Positions 29,536-39,684 of a stretch of DNA of 64,000 nt are shown piece after piece (within the stretch, counting starts at the first letter, position 1; each line of letters begins with the position of its first letter). The translations under genes and the position numbers were made by a program. Location: assembly GCF_027213785.1 (NCBI RefSeq), contig NZ_JAPWGO010000007.1, positions 123,226 through 187,225 of the forward strand, written 5' to 3'. The notes beneath the pieces are model-generated. The model was not told the DNA's origin, ran no database searches, and saw nothing but the letters and a program-made list of their open reading frames with translations. The DNA comes from Limimaricola sp. G21655-S1 (GTDB taxonomy: Bacteria; Pseudomonadota; Alphaproteobacteria; Rhodobacterales; Rhodobacteraceae).

Positions 29536-31977
29536 ATGGGGGTGATGAGCGCCCTGCCCCCCATCTTCGAGGACTGGTTTTCCAAACGTGGCTGGAGCGT
29601 TCATCCGCACCAGCAAGAGATGCTCGACCGGTCCGACGCGACTGCGCTCATGCTCATCGCACCCACCGGTGGCGGCAAGACGCTCGCGGGTTTCCTGCCG
29701 ACGCTCGCCGAGCTGGCGGAGGGCGATCACAAGGGGCTCCACACGCTCTACGTCTCGCCGCTGAAGGCGCTGGCCACCGACATCAGGCGTAACTTGACCA
29801 TCCCGGTCGAGGAAATGGGACTGCCGATCCGGATCGAGGACCGGACCGGCGACACAAAGCAGACCGCCAAGAAACGCCAGCGCGCCGATCCACCGCATAT
29901 CCTGCTGACCACGCCCGAAAGCCTCGCGCTGATGATCTCCTACGAGGACGCGCCGCGCATCTTCGCCGGGCTGCAACGGGTCGTGGTCGACGAGATCCAT
30001 GCGCTGATGGAGGGCAAGCGCGGCGACCAGCTGATGCTGTCGCTGGGGCGGCTCGAAAGCCTTGCCCCCGGGCTGCGCCGGGTCGGGCTTTCGGCCACGG
30101 TGGACGACCCCGAGGCGCTGGCCGCGCAGCTCGCACGGCACCCCGAGCCCTGCGAGATCATCGAGGCCGATCCCGGCCCCGATCCAAACATCTCGATGCT
30201 GCGCACCGAAGCGCCGCCGCCATGGGCCGGCGCGGGCGGCGGCTATGCCGTGCGCGAGGTGCTGGCGCAGGTGAAACGGCACAAGACCACCCTGATCTTC
30301 CACAACACCCGCGCTCAAGCCGAGATCTTCTTTCACAAGCTCTGGCTCGCCAATGAGGACGACCTGCCGATCGGCATCCATCATGGGAGCCTGTCGCGGC
30401 AGGTGCGCGAGAATGTCGAGGCCGCGATGGTCGCGGGCGATCTGCGCGCCATCGTCTGCACCGGCAGCCTCGATCTCGGGATCGACTGGGGCGACGTGGA
30501 TCTGGTGATCCAGATCGGCGCCCCCAAGAACATCAAGCGGTTGGTGCAGCGCATCGGCCGGGCCAACCACCGCTACAACGCACCGTCCAAGGCGCTGCTG
30601 GTGCCCGCCAACCGCTTCGAGGTGGTCGAATGCATGGCGGCGCTCGAGGCGGTGCGCGACCACGAGCTCGACGGCAACCCGCGCGGCCCCGGCCCGCTCG
30701 ACGTGCTGTGCCAGCACATCATGATCACCGCCTGCGCCGGACCCTTCGACGAGGACGCGCTCTTTGCCGAGGTGAAGAGCGTCGGTCCCTATGCCGGGAT
30801 CAGCCGGGCACAATTCGACGACTGCCTCGATTTCGTGGCCACCGGCGGCTATGCGCTGCGCGCCTATGACAAGTGGAAGCGGCTGCTGCGGCGCCCCGAC
30901 GGGCTGTGGCAGCTGCGAGACCCTCGAAGCGCCCTGCGCATCCGCATGAATATCGGCACGATCCAGGATGCCGACATGCTGAAGGTGCGGATGCGCGGCG
31001 GCGGTGGCAAGCCCTTGGGCGAGGTCGAGGAGGGTTTCGCCTCATCGCTCACCCCGGGCGACACGTTTCTCATCGGCGGGCAGGTCGTGCGTTACGAGAC
31101 GCTGCGCGAAATGACGGTGGAGGTCACCCGTCGCGCCGATCGCGAACCGCGCATCGCCACCTACGCCGGGGCCAAGATGCCGACCTCGGCGCAGCTCGCG
31201 CATCGCATCCTCGACGATCTGCAACGCCCCGACTGGCCCGAACTGCCGCCCCATACGCGCGATTGGCTGCACCTCCAGCGCGAGGTGTCGAAGATGCCCG
31301 AGCGGGGGCGCATCCTCGTGGAAACCTTCGAGCATGACGGGCGTCACCATGCCTGCTTCCACACCTTCGCGGGCCGCCACGCACAGCAGACGCTGGGTCT
31401 GCTTCTGACACGGCGGATGGAGACACTGGGCCTGCACCCCTTGGGCTTCGTCGGCACCGATTACGCGACGTTGATCTGGGGGCTCGACGAGCTCAGCGAT
31501 CCGGCGCCGCTGTTCGAAGCGCACGAGCTGCGCGAGGGGCTGGAGGGCTGGCTGACCTCGAACGCGGTGATGAAGCGCACCTTCCGGGGCGTGGCGAGCA
31601 TTGCCGGACTGATCGAGAAGAACCTGCCGCAGGTCCGCAAGACCGGTCGGCAGGCAACGTTCAGCTCCGACATCCTGTACGACACGCTGGCGAAATACGA
31701 CCCAGAGCACCTGATCCTGCGGGTCACCCGCGAAGAGGCGATGCGCGGTCTCGTCGACTTCGCCCGGGTCGAGGAAATGCTGGAGCGCACCAAGGGCCGG
31801 GTCGATCTCGTTCGCGCCGCCCGCCCCACGCCGCTTGCCGCCGCGATGCTGCTGGAACGCGACCGGGTGCCCGTTGCGGGTGCCGGCCGCGAGCGGCTGG
31901 CCGAGGAGGAGGCGGCGCGCCTGTTGAAGGAATCGGGTCTCGCAGCCCTCGGCGCCCCCACGGTCGCGGGGGTGTGA
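29536..31977 (+). CDS. Lhr-type ATP-dependent DNA helicase (ligase-associated)
   Basis: An 813-residue SF2 helicase of the Lhr-Core type, described in bacterial 'ligase-associated DNA damage response' operons. Walker A is in APTGGGKTLAG (Lys48), the DEVH-type box is VVDEIHALM, motif III-like GLSATVDD, and motif VI QRIGRANHR. The C-terminal half holds the Lhr winged-helix and core domains. A second ATG at 29545 could be the start. It is followed by the PdeM-type phosphoesterase gene, its usual partner, whose start lies 49 bases after the stop. Confidence 0.92.
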   Translation: MGVMSALPPIFEDWFSKRGWSVHPHQQEMLDRSDATALMLIAPTGGGKTLAGFLPTLAELAEGDHKGLHTLYVSPLKALATDIRRNLTIPVEEMGLPIRIEDRTGDTKQTAKKRQRADPPHILLTTPESLALMISYEDAPRIFAGLQRVVVDEIHALMEGKRGDQLMLSLGRLESLAPGLRRVGLSATVDDPEALAAQLARHPEPCEIIEADPGPDPNISMLRTEAPPPWAGAGGGYAVREVLAQVKRHKTTLIFHNTRAQAEIFFHKLWLANEDDLPIGIHHGSLSRQVRENVEAAMVAGDLRAIVCTGSLDLGIDWGDVDLVIQIGAPKNIKRLVQRIGRANHRYNAPSKALLVPANRFEVVECMAALEAVRDHELDGNPRGPGPLDVLCQHIMITACAGPFDEDALFAEVKSVGPYAGISRAQFDDCLDFVATGGYALRAYDKWKRLLRRPDGLWQLRDPRSALRIRMNIGTIQDADMLKVRMRGGGGKPLGEVEEGFASSLTPGDTFLIGGQVVRYETLREMTVEVTRRADREPRIATYAGAKMPTSAQLAHRILDDLQRPDWPELPPHTRDWLHLQREVSKMPERGRILVETFEHDGRHHACFHTFAGRHAQQTLGLLLTRRMETLGLHPLGFVGTDYATLIWGLDELSDPAPLFEAHELREGLEGWLTSNAVMKRTFRGVASIAGLIEKNLPQVRKTGRQATFSSDILYDTLAKYDPEHLILRVTREEAMRGLVDFARVEEMLERTKGRVDLVRAARPTPLAAAMLLERDRVPVAGAGRERLAEEEAARLLKESGLAALGAPTVAGV

Positions 31978-32026
31978 GGGAGGTCCCGCTTGCACGCGAC
32001 GCCCCGTGCGGGCATGGGACCGTTCC

Positions 32027-32716
32027 ATGAACGGAATAGAGATCCCCTTTCAGGGCGAGACGCTCTGTGCGCTGGGCTCCGGCGCGCTCCACTGGGCCGC
32101 GCGGGACCTGCTGATCGTCTCGGACCTGCATCTCGGCAAGTCCGAGCGCATCGCGCGCCGCCGCGGCACCATGCTGCCGCCATATGAGACCCGCGCGACG
32201 CTGGAGCGGCTGGAGGCGGATCTGCTGGAAACGGGCGCGGGCGGCGTGCTCTGCTTGGGCGACAGCTTCGACGATCTCGACGCCGCGAACGGGCTGGACG
32301 ACGAGGACCGAGCGCATCTCGTCTCGCTGATCGAAGGGCGCGTCTGGCATTGGGTCGAGGGCAATCACGATCCCGGACCGGCGGGACTGCCGGGCGAGCA
32401 TCATGCCGAGTTGGTCATCGGTCCGCTCGTCTTCCGCCATATCGCCGAAGTGGGCGCGCGGGGCGAGTTGTCGGGGCATTACCACCCCAAGTTCGGCCTG
32501 CCCGGTTGCGGCGGAACGAGGCCATGCTTCCTGTTCGACGCGGACCGGATGATCCTGCCCGCCTATGGCGCCTATACCGGCGGCATGCCCGCCACCGCGC
32601 CGGAGTTCGCGGCGCTGATCGGCAGCCCGGCTTTCGCGGTGCTCACGGGTACCAAGCCCCTGCTCGTCCCCTACCCCGGACGCAAGGGCACGGGACGGGG
32701 ACGCCGGCGCTTCTAG
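32027..32716 (+). CDS. pdeM: PdeM-type metallophosphoesterase (ligase-associated)
   Basis: A 229-residue calcineurin-like phosphoesterase. The metal motifs are visible: LLIVSDLHLGKSERIARR, CLGDSFDD, VEGNHDPG and LSGHYHPK. Members of this family next to Lhr-type helicases are called PdeM and are assigned to a DNA repair operon together with an ATP-dependent ligase and an exonuclease. Those two partners are not in this window. The ATG at 32027 is chosen because the conserved sequence starts there; GTG at 32006 and ATG at 32013 are in-frame alternatives. Confidence 0.88.
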   Translation: MNGIEIPFQGETLCALGSGALHWAARDLLIVSDLHLGKSERIARRRGTMLPPYETRATLERLEADLLETGAGGVLCLGDSFDDLDAANGLDDEDRAHLVSLIEGRVWHWVEGNHDPGPAGLPGEHHAELVIGPLVFRHIAEVGARGELSGHYHPKFGLPGCGGTRPCFLFDADRMILPAYGAYTGGMPATAPEFAALIGSPAFAVLTGTKPLLVPYPGRKGTGRGRRRF

Positions 32717-32723
32717 CCCGGGA

Positions 32724-33617
32724 TCAGACCGTCAGCCCCTCGGGCTCTGGCAAGCCGTTCGCCCGGCAGGCGGCGGTCAGCGTGTTGGCGAGCAGGCAGG
32801 CGATGGTCATCGGTCCGACGCCGCCGGGCACCGGGGTGATCGCGCCCGCGACCTCCCGGGCCGCGTCGAAATCGACATCGCCCACGAGCCGTGTCTTGCC
32901 GCCCTCGGCCTCGACCCGATTGATGCCAACATCGATCACCGTGGCGCCGGGCTTGATCCAGTCGCCCCTGACCATCTTGGGCCGGCCCACCGCCGCCACG
33001 ACGATGTCGGCGCGGCGCACCACGTCGGCGATGTCCTTGGTACGGCTGTGCGCGATGCTCACCGTGCAGCTTTCGCCCAGCAGCAGATGCGCCATCGGCT
33101 TGCCGACGATGTTGGAGCGACCGATGACGACGGCCTCCTTGCCCGACATGTCACCCAGATGCTCGCGCAGCATCATCAGGCAACCCAGCGGCGTGCAAGG
33201 CACCATCGCCTTCTGTCCGGTGCCCAACAGGCCGACATTGGAGATATGAAACCCGTCCACGTCCTTGGCCGGATCGATGGCGTTGATCACCGCGTCGGAA
33301 TTCATGTGCCCGGGCAGCGGCAGCTGTACGAGGATGCCATGCACCGCCGGGTCGGCGTTCAGTTGCGCGACCAGCGATAGCAGATCGGCCTCGGAGGTTT
33401 CCTCGGGCAGGCGATGCTCGAAGCTCTCCATGCCGACTTCGACCGTCATCCGGCCCTTCGACCGCACATAGACCTCTGAGGCCGCGTCGGAGCCGACCAG
33501 CACCACGGCGAGACCGGGGGTGATGCCGTGATCGGCTTTCAGCGCCGCGACCTGTTCGGCCACCCGGCCCCGGATGTCGGCGGCAAAGGCCTTGCCGTCG
33601 ATGATGGTGGCGCTCAT
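32724..33617 (-). CDS. folD: Methylenetetrahydrofolate dehydrogenase/cyclohydrolase FolD
   Basis: Bifunctional C1 enzyme interconverting 5,10-methylene-, methenyl- and 10-formyl-tetrahydrofolate. The 297-residue length is normal. Conserved segments include [24 protein letters not shown], and [17 protein letters not shown], the NADP-binding signature, plus [15 protein letters not shown]. Its ATG overlaps the chorismate mutase stop (ATGA), so the two are coupled. Together with fhs upstream, it gives a complete formate-to-methylene-THF path. Confidence 0.96.
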   Translation of the reverse strand: MSATIIDGKAFAADIRGRVAEQVAALKADHGITPGLAVVLVGSDAASEVYVRSKGRMTVEVGMESFEHRLPEETSEADLLSLVAQLNADPAVHGILVQLPLPGHMNSDAVINAIDPAKDVDGFHISNVGLLGTGQKAMVPCTPLGCLMMLREHLGDMSGKEAVVIGRSNIVGKPMAHLLLGESCTVSIAHSRTKDIADVVRRADIVVAAVGRPKMVRGDWIKPGATVIDVGINRVEAEGGKTRLVGDVDFDAAREVAGAITPVPGGVGPMTIACLLANTLTAACRANGLPEPEGLTV

Positions 33618-33919
33618 TCGGCGTCTCCCTTGCCCAGAACCTCTTCCTCGCGCGCGATGAAATGCTCCATCATCTCGCGCCACAGCCGCTCCGCGAGACC
33701 GGTATCGAGCCCCTCGGCATGGGCACGGGCGATCACCTTGTCGAGCACGTCCTGCACCCGGCTCTCGATCCGCGCGGGCAGCCCCTCGCCCGGTTTCAGC
33801 TCGATCGCGCGTTCGATCATCGTCGCGCGGCGCGCCAGCAGGCGCACCAGCTCCGCATCGATCGCGTCGATCTCGCGCCTGAGCGCCGCCATGTCGCCGA
33901 TTTCGGCCGCTGCCGTCAT
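33614..33919 (-). CDS. AroQ-type chorismate mutase
   Basis: A 101-residue all-helical chorismate mutase, converting chorismate to prephenate. The AroQ pattern is [20 protein letters not shown] (helix 1 with the catalytic Arg), followed by [20 protein letters not shown] and the C-terminal [16 protein letters not shown]. It is a stand-alone form, not fused to prephenate dehydratase. Its stop overlaps folD, and it starts 51 bases after the fhs stop, so an aromatic amino acid enzyme lies inside a C1-folate operon. Confidence 0.92.
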   Translation of the reverse strand: MTAAAEIGDMAALRREIDAIDAELVRLLARRATMIERAIELKPGEGLPARIESRVQDVLDKVIARAHAEGLDTGLAERLWREMMEHFIAREEEVLGKGDAE

Positions 33920-33970
33920 TCGAAACCCTCCGAAAGCTCGTTCGGGGGCCTTTTCCCACAGTGCGGCGGC

Positions 33971-35647
33971 CTAGAACAGACCCTCGACATGACCGGCTTC
34001 GCACAGGCGGATCTTCTCGGCGGCGGGACGGCTCGGCAGGCCAGGCATGGTCATGATCTCGCCGCAGACCGCGACGACGAAGCCCGCCCCCGCCGACAGC
34101 CTTACCTCGCGCACCGGCACGTCGTGCCCGGTGGGCGCGCCGCGCCGGGTCGGATCGGTGGTGAAGGAATACTGCGTCTTGGCCATGCAGACCGGCAGAT
34201 GGCCGTAGCCCTGCGCTTCCCATGCGTGGAGCTGGTCGCGGATCCTGGCATCCGCGATCGCCTGATCGGCGTGGTAGATGCGGCGCGCGATGGTGTCGAT
34301 CTTGTCGAACAGTCCCATCCCGTCCTCGTAGAGCGGCGCGAAGGCGGAGGCACCGCTCTCGGCCAGCTTCACCACCCGTTCGGCCAGGGCCTCGGCACCG
34401 CGCCCGCCCTCGGCCCAGTGGCGGCACAGCACCGCCTCGGAGCCATGCTGGTGAACATAGTCCATGACGGTGGCGATCTCCGCCTCGCTGTCGCCCGCGA
34501 AGTGGTTGATCGCCACGATCACCGGCACGCCGAAGCCCTTGAGATTGGCGAGGTGCCGCCCGAGATTGGCGCAGCCGCGCGCGACGGCCTCGGCATCCGG
34601 CGTGCCGAGATCCTCCTTGGGGGTGCCGCCATTCATCTTCAGCGCCCGGATCGTCGCCACCAGTACCGCCGCGTCGGGGTGCAGCCCGGCCTTGCGGCAC
34701 TTGATGTCGAAGAACTTTTCCGCGCCCAGATCGGCGCCGAAGCCGGCCTCGGTCACCACGAAATCGGCAAGCTTGAGCGCCGTTCGGGTGGCGATGACAG
34801 AGTTGCAGCCATGCGCGATATTGGCGAAGGGGCCGCCATGCACGAAGGCGGGATTGTTCTCGAGCGTCTGCACGAGGTTGGGCTGCATCGCGTCGCGCAG
34901 CAGCACCGTCATCGCGCCATCGGCCTTGAGGTCGCGCGCGAAGACCGGCGTCTTGTCGCGGCGGTAGGCCACGATCATGTCACCGAGCCGCGTCTGCAGA
35001 TCCCGCAGATCGGTGGCGAGGCACAGGATCGCCATGACCTCGGAAGCGACGGTGATGTCGAAGCCCGCCTCGCGCGGAAAGCCGTTCATCACGCCGCCCA
35101 AGGATGCCGTGATCTGCCGCAAAGCCCGGTCGTTCATGTCCATGACCCGCCGCCAGGTAATGCGGCGGGTGTCGATCTCGAGCTCGTTACCCCAGTAGAT
35201 GTGGTTGTCGATCATCGCCGCGAGCAGGTTGTGGGCGCTGGTGATCGCGTGGAAATCGCCAGTGAAGTGGAGGTTCATCTCCTCCATGGGCACGATCTGC
35301 GCGTAGCCGCCGCCCGCCGCCCCGCCCTTCATGCCGAAATTCGGCCCGAGCGAGGCCTCGCGGATGCAGATCGCGGCGCGGCGGCCGATCCGGTTGATCG
35401 CATCGCCCAAGCCCACGGTGGTAGTGGTCTTGCCCTCGCCGGCAGGGGTCGGGTTGATCGCCGTCACAAGGACCAGCTTGCCATCGGGTCGGCCTTCGAG
35501 GCTGTCGATGAAGCGCTGCGAGATCTTGGCCTTGTCATGCCCGTAGGGCAGCAGGTCGGCCTCGCCGATGCCCAGCCGCGCGCCGATCTCCCGGATCGGC
35601 AGCTTGTCCGCCGCGCGGGCGATTTCGATGTCCGATTTCTGCACCAT
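33971..35647 (-). CDS. fhs: Formate--tetrahydrofolate ligase
   Basis: ATP-dependent synthesis of 10-formyl-THF from formate and THF. The 558-residue length is standard. The P-loop region [20 protein letters not shown] and the segments [19 protein letters not shown] and [20 protein letters not shown] are family hallmarks. It leads the fhs-chorismate mutase-folD operon. In Rhodobacteraceae this path serves oxidation or assimilation of formyl units from methylated compounds such as DMSP or choline; this is general knowledge, not visible here. Confidence 0.97.
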   Translation of the reverse strand: MVQKSDIEIARAADKLPIREIGARLGIGEADLLPYGHDKAKISQRFIDSLEGRPDGKLVLVTAINPTPAGEGKTTTTVGLGDAINRIGRRAAICIREASLGPNFGMKGGAAGGGYAQIVPMEEMNLHFTGDFHAITSAHNLLAAMIDNHIYWGNELEIDTRRITWRRVMDMNDRALRQITASLGGVMNGFPREAGFDITVASEVMAILCLATDLRDLQTRLGDMIVAYRRDKTPVFARDLKADGAMTVLLRDAMQPNLVQTLENNPAFVHGGPFANIAHGCNSVIATRTALKLADFVVTEAGFGADLGAEKFFDIKCRKAGLHPDAAVLVATIRALKMNGGTPKEDLGTPDAEAVARGCANLGRHLANLKGFGVPVIVAINHFAGDSEAEIATVMDYVHQHGSEAVLCRHWAEGGRGAEALAERVVKLAESGASAFAPLYEDGMGLFDKIDTIARRIYHADQAIADARIRDQLHAWEAQGYGHLPVCMAKTQYSFTTDPTRRGAPTGHDVPVREVRLSAGAGFVVAVCGEIMTMPGLPSRPAAEKIRLCEAGHVEGLF

Positions 35648-35728
35648 GTCCGCTCTCCCCTCTCCCTGCCGTCCAGCCTCGCGATCACGGGCCGTATCGT
35701 GCCGCGCCGGCGCGACCCTTCTACGCGC

Positions 35729-36328
35729 TTAAGCGTCGTTTCGGGCCTCGGGACGCCACGCCCTCTGGTCGGGCAGGTGCAGTCGCAGCGCATCGCCGGG
35801 CCGAAGCGTGCCCGGGCGCTCGACCCAGGCCGTGACCCCCCGTAGCCCCTTGGAGGCCTGCTTGAACGCCTTGCCATGGCCGGGACGGGCCGCTTCGATG
35901 GTCATCGCAGGGAACTGGCAAGGCCGGTTCTGCATGTCGACGACCAGCGTGCAGCCATCGGGCCCCTGTAGTCGCGCCGAGGGCGGCAGGTGGCTGAAAT
36001 CCGGCAGGCCCGCCACCACCAAGGACGCACCGAGCCAGGCGGGATCAAGCGCGTCCAACCCCAGCCTCGCCGCGATCTCGTCCAGTTCCTCGGCCCCAAG
36101 CAGGGTGAGCTGACGGGTGTTGCGGATCTCGGTGCCCCTGGGATGTTGCGCGGTGACGCGCGAACAGGAGGGCCGGGTCAGGCCGGCATGGACTTCTCCT
36201 TCCATGCCGCCGAAACCGAGGGGCATCTCGCTCAGCGCCTCGGTCTCGATCGGCGCGGCGGCGCGATGCGGCACCCGGCCCAGCCAAGTGATGCGGCCGG
36301 TATAACCGGTAGGGGCAAGGGCGGGCAT
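35729..36328 (-). CDS. MOSC domain protein
   Basis: A 199-residue protein with a MOSC-like fold, the sulphur carrier domain of molybdenum cofactor sulphurases and of the YiiM/mARC group. Visible parts are GGMEGEVHAGLTRPSCSRV, the region EIRNTRQLTLLGAEELDEIA and the C-terminal RGVTAWVERPGTLRPGDALR. The start at 36328 has a good AGGAG site; two upstream ATGs do not. The substrate is unknown; such proteins may act on N-hydroxylated compounds or metal-sulphur chemistry. Confidence 0.85.
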   Translation of the reverse strand: MPALAPTGYTGRITWLGRVPHRAAAPIETEALSEMPLGFGGMEGEVHAGLTRPSCSRVTAQHPRGTEIRNTRQLTLLGAEELDEIAARLGLDALDPAWLGASLVVAGLPDFSHLPPSARLQGPDGCTLVVDMQNRPCQFPAMTIEAARPGHGKAFKQASKGLRGVTAWVERPGTLRPGDALRLHLPDQRAWRPEARNDA

Positions 36329-36390
36329 GGCAACTCCTGCGATGGTTGCGCCCCTCATGCCAGTCCGCCCGATATTGCTCAAGCGCGCAT

Positions 36391-36422
36391 GAAAAGCCCC
36401 GGCGCCTTGCGGGGCCGGGGCT
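36391..36422 (-). terminator. Intrinsic terminator after ftsH
   Basis: On the minus strand, AGCCCCGGC and GCCGGGGCT form a perfect nine-base stem with a ten-base loop and are followed directly by TTTC. It lies 26 bases after the ftsH stop. Confidence 0.85.
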
Positions 36423-36448
36423 CGTCTCGATTCACATGGAACGCCTGA

Positions 36449-38365
36449 TCAGGCGCTGGGCTCGGGCAGCCCGCCATCCGTCGGCTTGGGCTTGCGCGTC
36501 TTCGGGATCGCGGTGATCGACGCGCCGCCGCCCTGCTCGGGCTTCTGGCTGTCGTCGTCGTCGCCCCGGTTCAGCGGCTCGCCCGCGATCACGCGGGTGA
36601 TCTCGTTGCCGGTCAGCGTCTCGTATTCGAGAAGACCCTGCGCCAGACGCTCCAGATCCTCGCGGCGCTCGGTCAGGATACGCTTGGCGGTCTCGTAGCC
36701 CTCGTCGATGATCCGGCGAACCTCTTCGTCGATGACCTTCTGGGTCTCGGCCGAATGGCTGGCCCCGCCCGAGTAGGAGCCGAGATAGCTCTGCTGCTCG
36801 TTGGCATAGTCGATATGGCCGATCTTGTCCGAGAAGCCGAACTGCGTGACCATCGCGCGGGCGATCTTGGTCACCTGCTGGATGTCCGAGGTCGCGCCCG
36901 AAGTGACGTTCTCCTTACCGAAGATCAGCTCCTCGGCGACCTTGCCACCCATCGCCATGGCGATCTTGGACTTGTACTTGGTGTAGGTGACCGAGAGCTG
37001 GTCGCGCTCGGGCAGGCTGAGCACCAGACCGAGGGCACGGCCACGCGGGATGATCGTCGCCTTGTGGATCGGGTCGTGCTGCGGGACGTTGAGGCCGACG
37101 ATGGCGTGACCGGCCTCGTGGTAGGCGGTCAGCTTCTTCTCGTCCTCGGTCATGACCATGGAGCGGCGCTCGCTCCCCATCATCACCTTGTCCTTGGCGT
37201 TCTCGAAATCGATCATCGTTACGAACCGGCGGCCGACGCGCGCGGCCATCAGCGCCGCCTCGTTGACGAGGTTGGCGAGATCGGCGCCCGAGAAGCCGGG
37301 CGTGCCGCGGGCGATGATGCGCAGATCGACATCAGGGCCGAGCGGCACCTTGCGGGCATGCACGCCGAGGATCTTCTCGCGGCCCTTGATGTCGGGGTTC
37401 GGCACCTGAACCTGACGGTCGAAGCGGCCGGGACGCAGCAGGGCGGGGTCGAGCACGTCGGGACGGTTGGTCGCCGCGACGATGATGATGCCTTCGTTCG
37501 CCTCGAAGCCATCCATCTCGACCAGAAGCTGGTTCAGCGTCTGCTCGCGCTCGTCATTGCCACCGCCATAGCCCACGCCACGCGACCGGCCCACGGCGTC
37601 GATCTCGTCGATGAACACGATGCAGGGCGCGTTCTTCTTGGCCTGCTCGAACATGTCGCGCACGCGGCTGGCGCCGACGCCCACGAACATTTCGACGAAG
37701 TCGGAGCCCGAGATGGTGAAGAAGGGCACGCCCGCCTCGCCCGCGATGGCGCGCGCCAGCAGCGTCTTACCGGTGCCCGGAGGGCCCACGAGCAGCGCGC
37801 CCTTGGGGATCTTGCCGCCAAGGCGCGAGAACTTCTGCGGGTTGCGGAGGAATTCGACGATCTCTTCGAGTTCGTCCTTGGCCTCGTCGATGCCCGCCAC
37901 GTCGTCGAAGGTGACGCGGCCATGCTTTTCGGTCAGCAGTTTGGCGCGGCTCTTGCCGAAGCCCATGGCACCGCCACGGCCACCGCCCTGCATCCGGTTC
38001 ATGAAATAGATCCAGACACCGATCAGCAGCAGGAAGGGCAGTAGCGACAGCAGGAAGGTGGTGAAGCCCGACTGCTCTTGGCTGCGCGCGTTCACCGGGA
38101 TGTCACGCTCGATCAAAAGCTGCGTGACCTCGGCATCCTCGGGCTTGATGGTGACGTAGTCGCGCCCGTCGGTCCCGCGATAGCGCACTTCCTCGCCATC
38201 GAGCGTGACCTGCGACACGTTGCCGGTCTCCACCGCCTCGACGAAGTCGGAATAGTTGCGGGAATTCGACTGGAGCGTGGACTGCCCGCCGCTGAACAGG
38301 TTGAACAGCGCCAGGATCAGCAAGAAAAGCACGACCCAGAAGGCGATGTTGCGCGCGTTGCCCAA
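36449..38365 (-). CDS. ftsH: ATP-dependent zinc metalloprotease FtsH
   Basis: Membrane-anchored AAA+ protease degrading short-lived regulators and damaged membrane proteins. The 638-residue protein has two N-terminal membrane helices (about 7-23 and 101-121), Walker A GPPGTGK at 194-200, Walker [14 protein letters not shown], and the zinc motif HEAGH at 416-420. Translation starts at TTG with GGAGG seven bases before it. A promoter-like CTTGAT...CCATTA lies upstream, as discussed under its own entry. It is followed by a clear terminator. Confidence 0.97.
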   Translation of the reverse strand: MGNARNIAFWVVLFLLILALFNLFSGGQSTLQSNSRNYSDFVEAVETGNVSQVTLDGEEVRYRGTDGRDYVTIKPEDAEVTQLLIERDIPVNARSQEQSGFTTFLLSLLPFLLLIGVWIYFMNRMQGGGRGGAMGFGKSRAKLLTEKHGRVTFDDVAGIDEAKDELEEIVEFLRNPQKFSRLGGKIPKGALLVGPPGTGKTLLARAIAGEAGVPFFTISGSDFVEMFVGVGASRVRDMFEQAKKNAPCIVFIDEIDAVGRSRGVGYGGGNDEREQTLNQLLVEMDGFEANEGIIIVAATNRPDVLDPALLRPGRFDRQVQVPNPDIKGREKILGVHARKVPLGPDVDLRIIARGTPGFSGADLANLVNEAALMAARVGRRFVTMIDFENAKDKVMMGSERRSMVMTEDEKKLTAYHEAGHAIVGLNVPQHDPIHKATIIPRGRALGLVLSLPERDQLSVTYTKYKSKIAMAMGGKVAEELIFGKENVTSGATSDIQQVTKIARAMVTQFGFSDKIGHIDYANEQQSYLGSYSGGASHSAETQKVIDEEVRRIIDEGYETAKRILTERREDLERLAQGLLEYETLTGNEITRVIAGEPLNRGDDDDSQKPEQGGGASITAIPKTRKPKPTDGGLPEPSA

Positions 38366-38397
38366 AGGATTTCCTCCGAAATTGGTTTGGCCGCGCT

Positions 38398-38424
38398 TAA
38401 TGGCACGCGGGCCACGGAATCAAG
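38398..38424 (-). promoter_or_regulatory. Candidate heat-shock (RpoH) promoter of ftsH
   Basis: On the minus strand CTTGAT (38419-38424) and CCATTA (38398-38403) are separated by 15 bases, about 33 bases before the TTG start. The -35 CTTG core is typical of RpoH promoters, and ftsH is a known RpoH target in proteobacteria. The -10 match is only moderate. Confidence 0.4.
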
Positions 38425-38445
38425 ATAGAGATTGGCGCGGTATCT

Positions 38446-39684
38446 TCAATGCGGAAGCACCCGATAAGGGAAATCCGCGACAATCCGCGCGGACCATTCA
38501 CCGGGCTCGCCAGCGCAGGGGGCCGCCACCAGCGTGTCGCCGTGCCAGATCGCCGGGCTGGCCAGCAGCGCCGCGCGCGGCAGCCCCAATTCGCGCCACT
38601 GTGGACAAAGCGGCAGGCCGGTCTCCCCGAGCGCCGCGACACGCACCCCCGAAAGCGCGGGCCCCGACAGCTGCCAGCGCCCGTCCCACAAGGCATCGGG
38701 CGTGGCATCGGGTGCCGTTGCCGCGACCTCCCGGCTCAACCACGTCGCGCCGCGCCAGGTCTCCAGCACGACGCCGCCCAGCGTACGCCGCCCGGCGCTC
38801 GCTCCGGCGAGGGCCGCCCGCAGCGCGTCGATCCGTGGGCGGTAGTCGCTACCGGCGATCCAGCGCAGCGCGGCGGAAACCAGTCGCAGCCGCGTTTCCT
38901 CCGGAGCCTGTGCCAGAGCCTCCGGGTCGATCGCCACCGCCCCCGCCGCGAGCCGCACGGACCGGGCCGACAGCGCATCCGCGAGATGCTCCAGCGCCAT
39001 CCGGGCCAGAGCCATCCGCTCGGCGGTAGCCACGAGGCCGTCCGGCGTCACCCCGACCGGCTCGAGCGCCGTCATGGCGCGGCGCGCTCGTACCCTCTGG
39101 AACCTGATATCGGCGTTGGAGGGGTCTTCGTCCCAGCCGATGCCCCGGCTCTCCAGCCAGTCCCTCAGTTCGGCGCGACCGAGATCCAGCAACGGGCGCA
39201 ACCAGAGCAGCCCGGCGGTCGCGCGCGCTGACGCCATGCCCGACAACCCGTCGACGCCGGAGCCGCGCGCTAGGCGCATCAGGACGGTTTCGGCCTGATC
39301 GTCGCGCGTGTGGCCGAGCGCCACCGCGTCGAGGCTATGGCGCCGGGCCCAATCTCCCAGCAATGCCTGCCGCGCGCGACGGGCCGCACCCTGCAAGTTG
39401 CCGCGCCCGTCCCAGCCCGTCCAATCGAGGATCTCGTGCGGCAGGTCGAGGCGCACGCAGGCCGCGGCGACGCGCTCCGCCTCGGCCCGTGCTTCGGGGC
39501 GCAGGCCGTGATCGACGGTCGCCACGCGGCAGGTCAGGCCGCGCGCACGAGCCGCGGGGCCGACCATGTGCAGCAGGGCCATGGAGTCGCTGCCCCCCGA
39601 AACGGCGAGACCGAGCCCGTTGCGGGGCCCGGTCTCGAGGCATCGGGTCGCGCGGCGGACGAGATCGTCCGGCCCGGCGGTCAC
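38446..39684 (-). CDS. tilS: tRNA(Ile)-lysidine synthetase TilS
   Basis: Essential enzyme that lysidinylates C34 of the CAU-anticodon tRNA(Ile) so it reads AUA. The 412-residue protein has the PP-loop SGGSDSMALL (about 29-38) and the conserved GHTRDDQAETVLMRLARGSG segment, followed by the TilS substrate-binding region. Its ATG overlaps the stop of cpoB (ATGA), linking it to the Tol-Pal cluster, as in many alphaproteobacteria where tilS and ftsH follow ybgF. Confidence 0.95.
   Translation of the reverse strand: MTAGPDDLVRRATRCLETGPRNGLGLAVSGGSDSMALLHMVGPAARARGLTCRVATVDHGLRPEARAEAERVAAACVRLDLPHEILDWTGWDGRGNLQGAARRARQALLGDWARRHSLDAVALGHTRDDQAETVLMRLARGSGVDGLSGMASARATAGLLWLRPLLDLGRAELRDWLESRGIGWDEDPSNADIRFQRVRARRAMTALEPVGVTPDGLVATAERMALARMALEHLADALSARSVRLAAGAVAIDPEALAQAPEETRLRLVSAALRWIAGSDYRPRIDALRAALAGASAGRRTLGGVVLETWRGATWLSREVAATAPDATPDALWDGRWQLSGPALSGVRVAALGETGLPLCPQWRELGLPRAALLASPAIWHGDTLVAAPCAGEPGEWSARIVADFPYRVLPH

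Noticed and set aside
33624..34700. Extension of folD upstream to a 658-codon frame
   Set aside because: It reads through the chorismate mutase and fhs genes in another frame; FolD begins at 33617.
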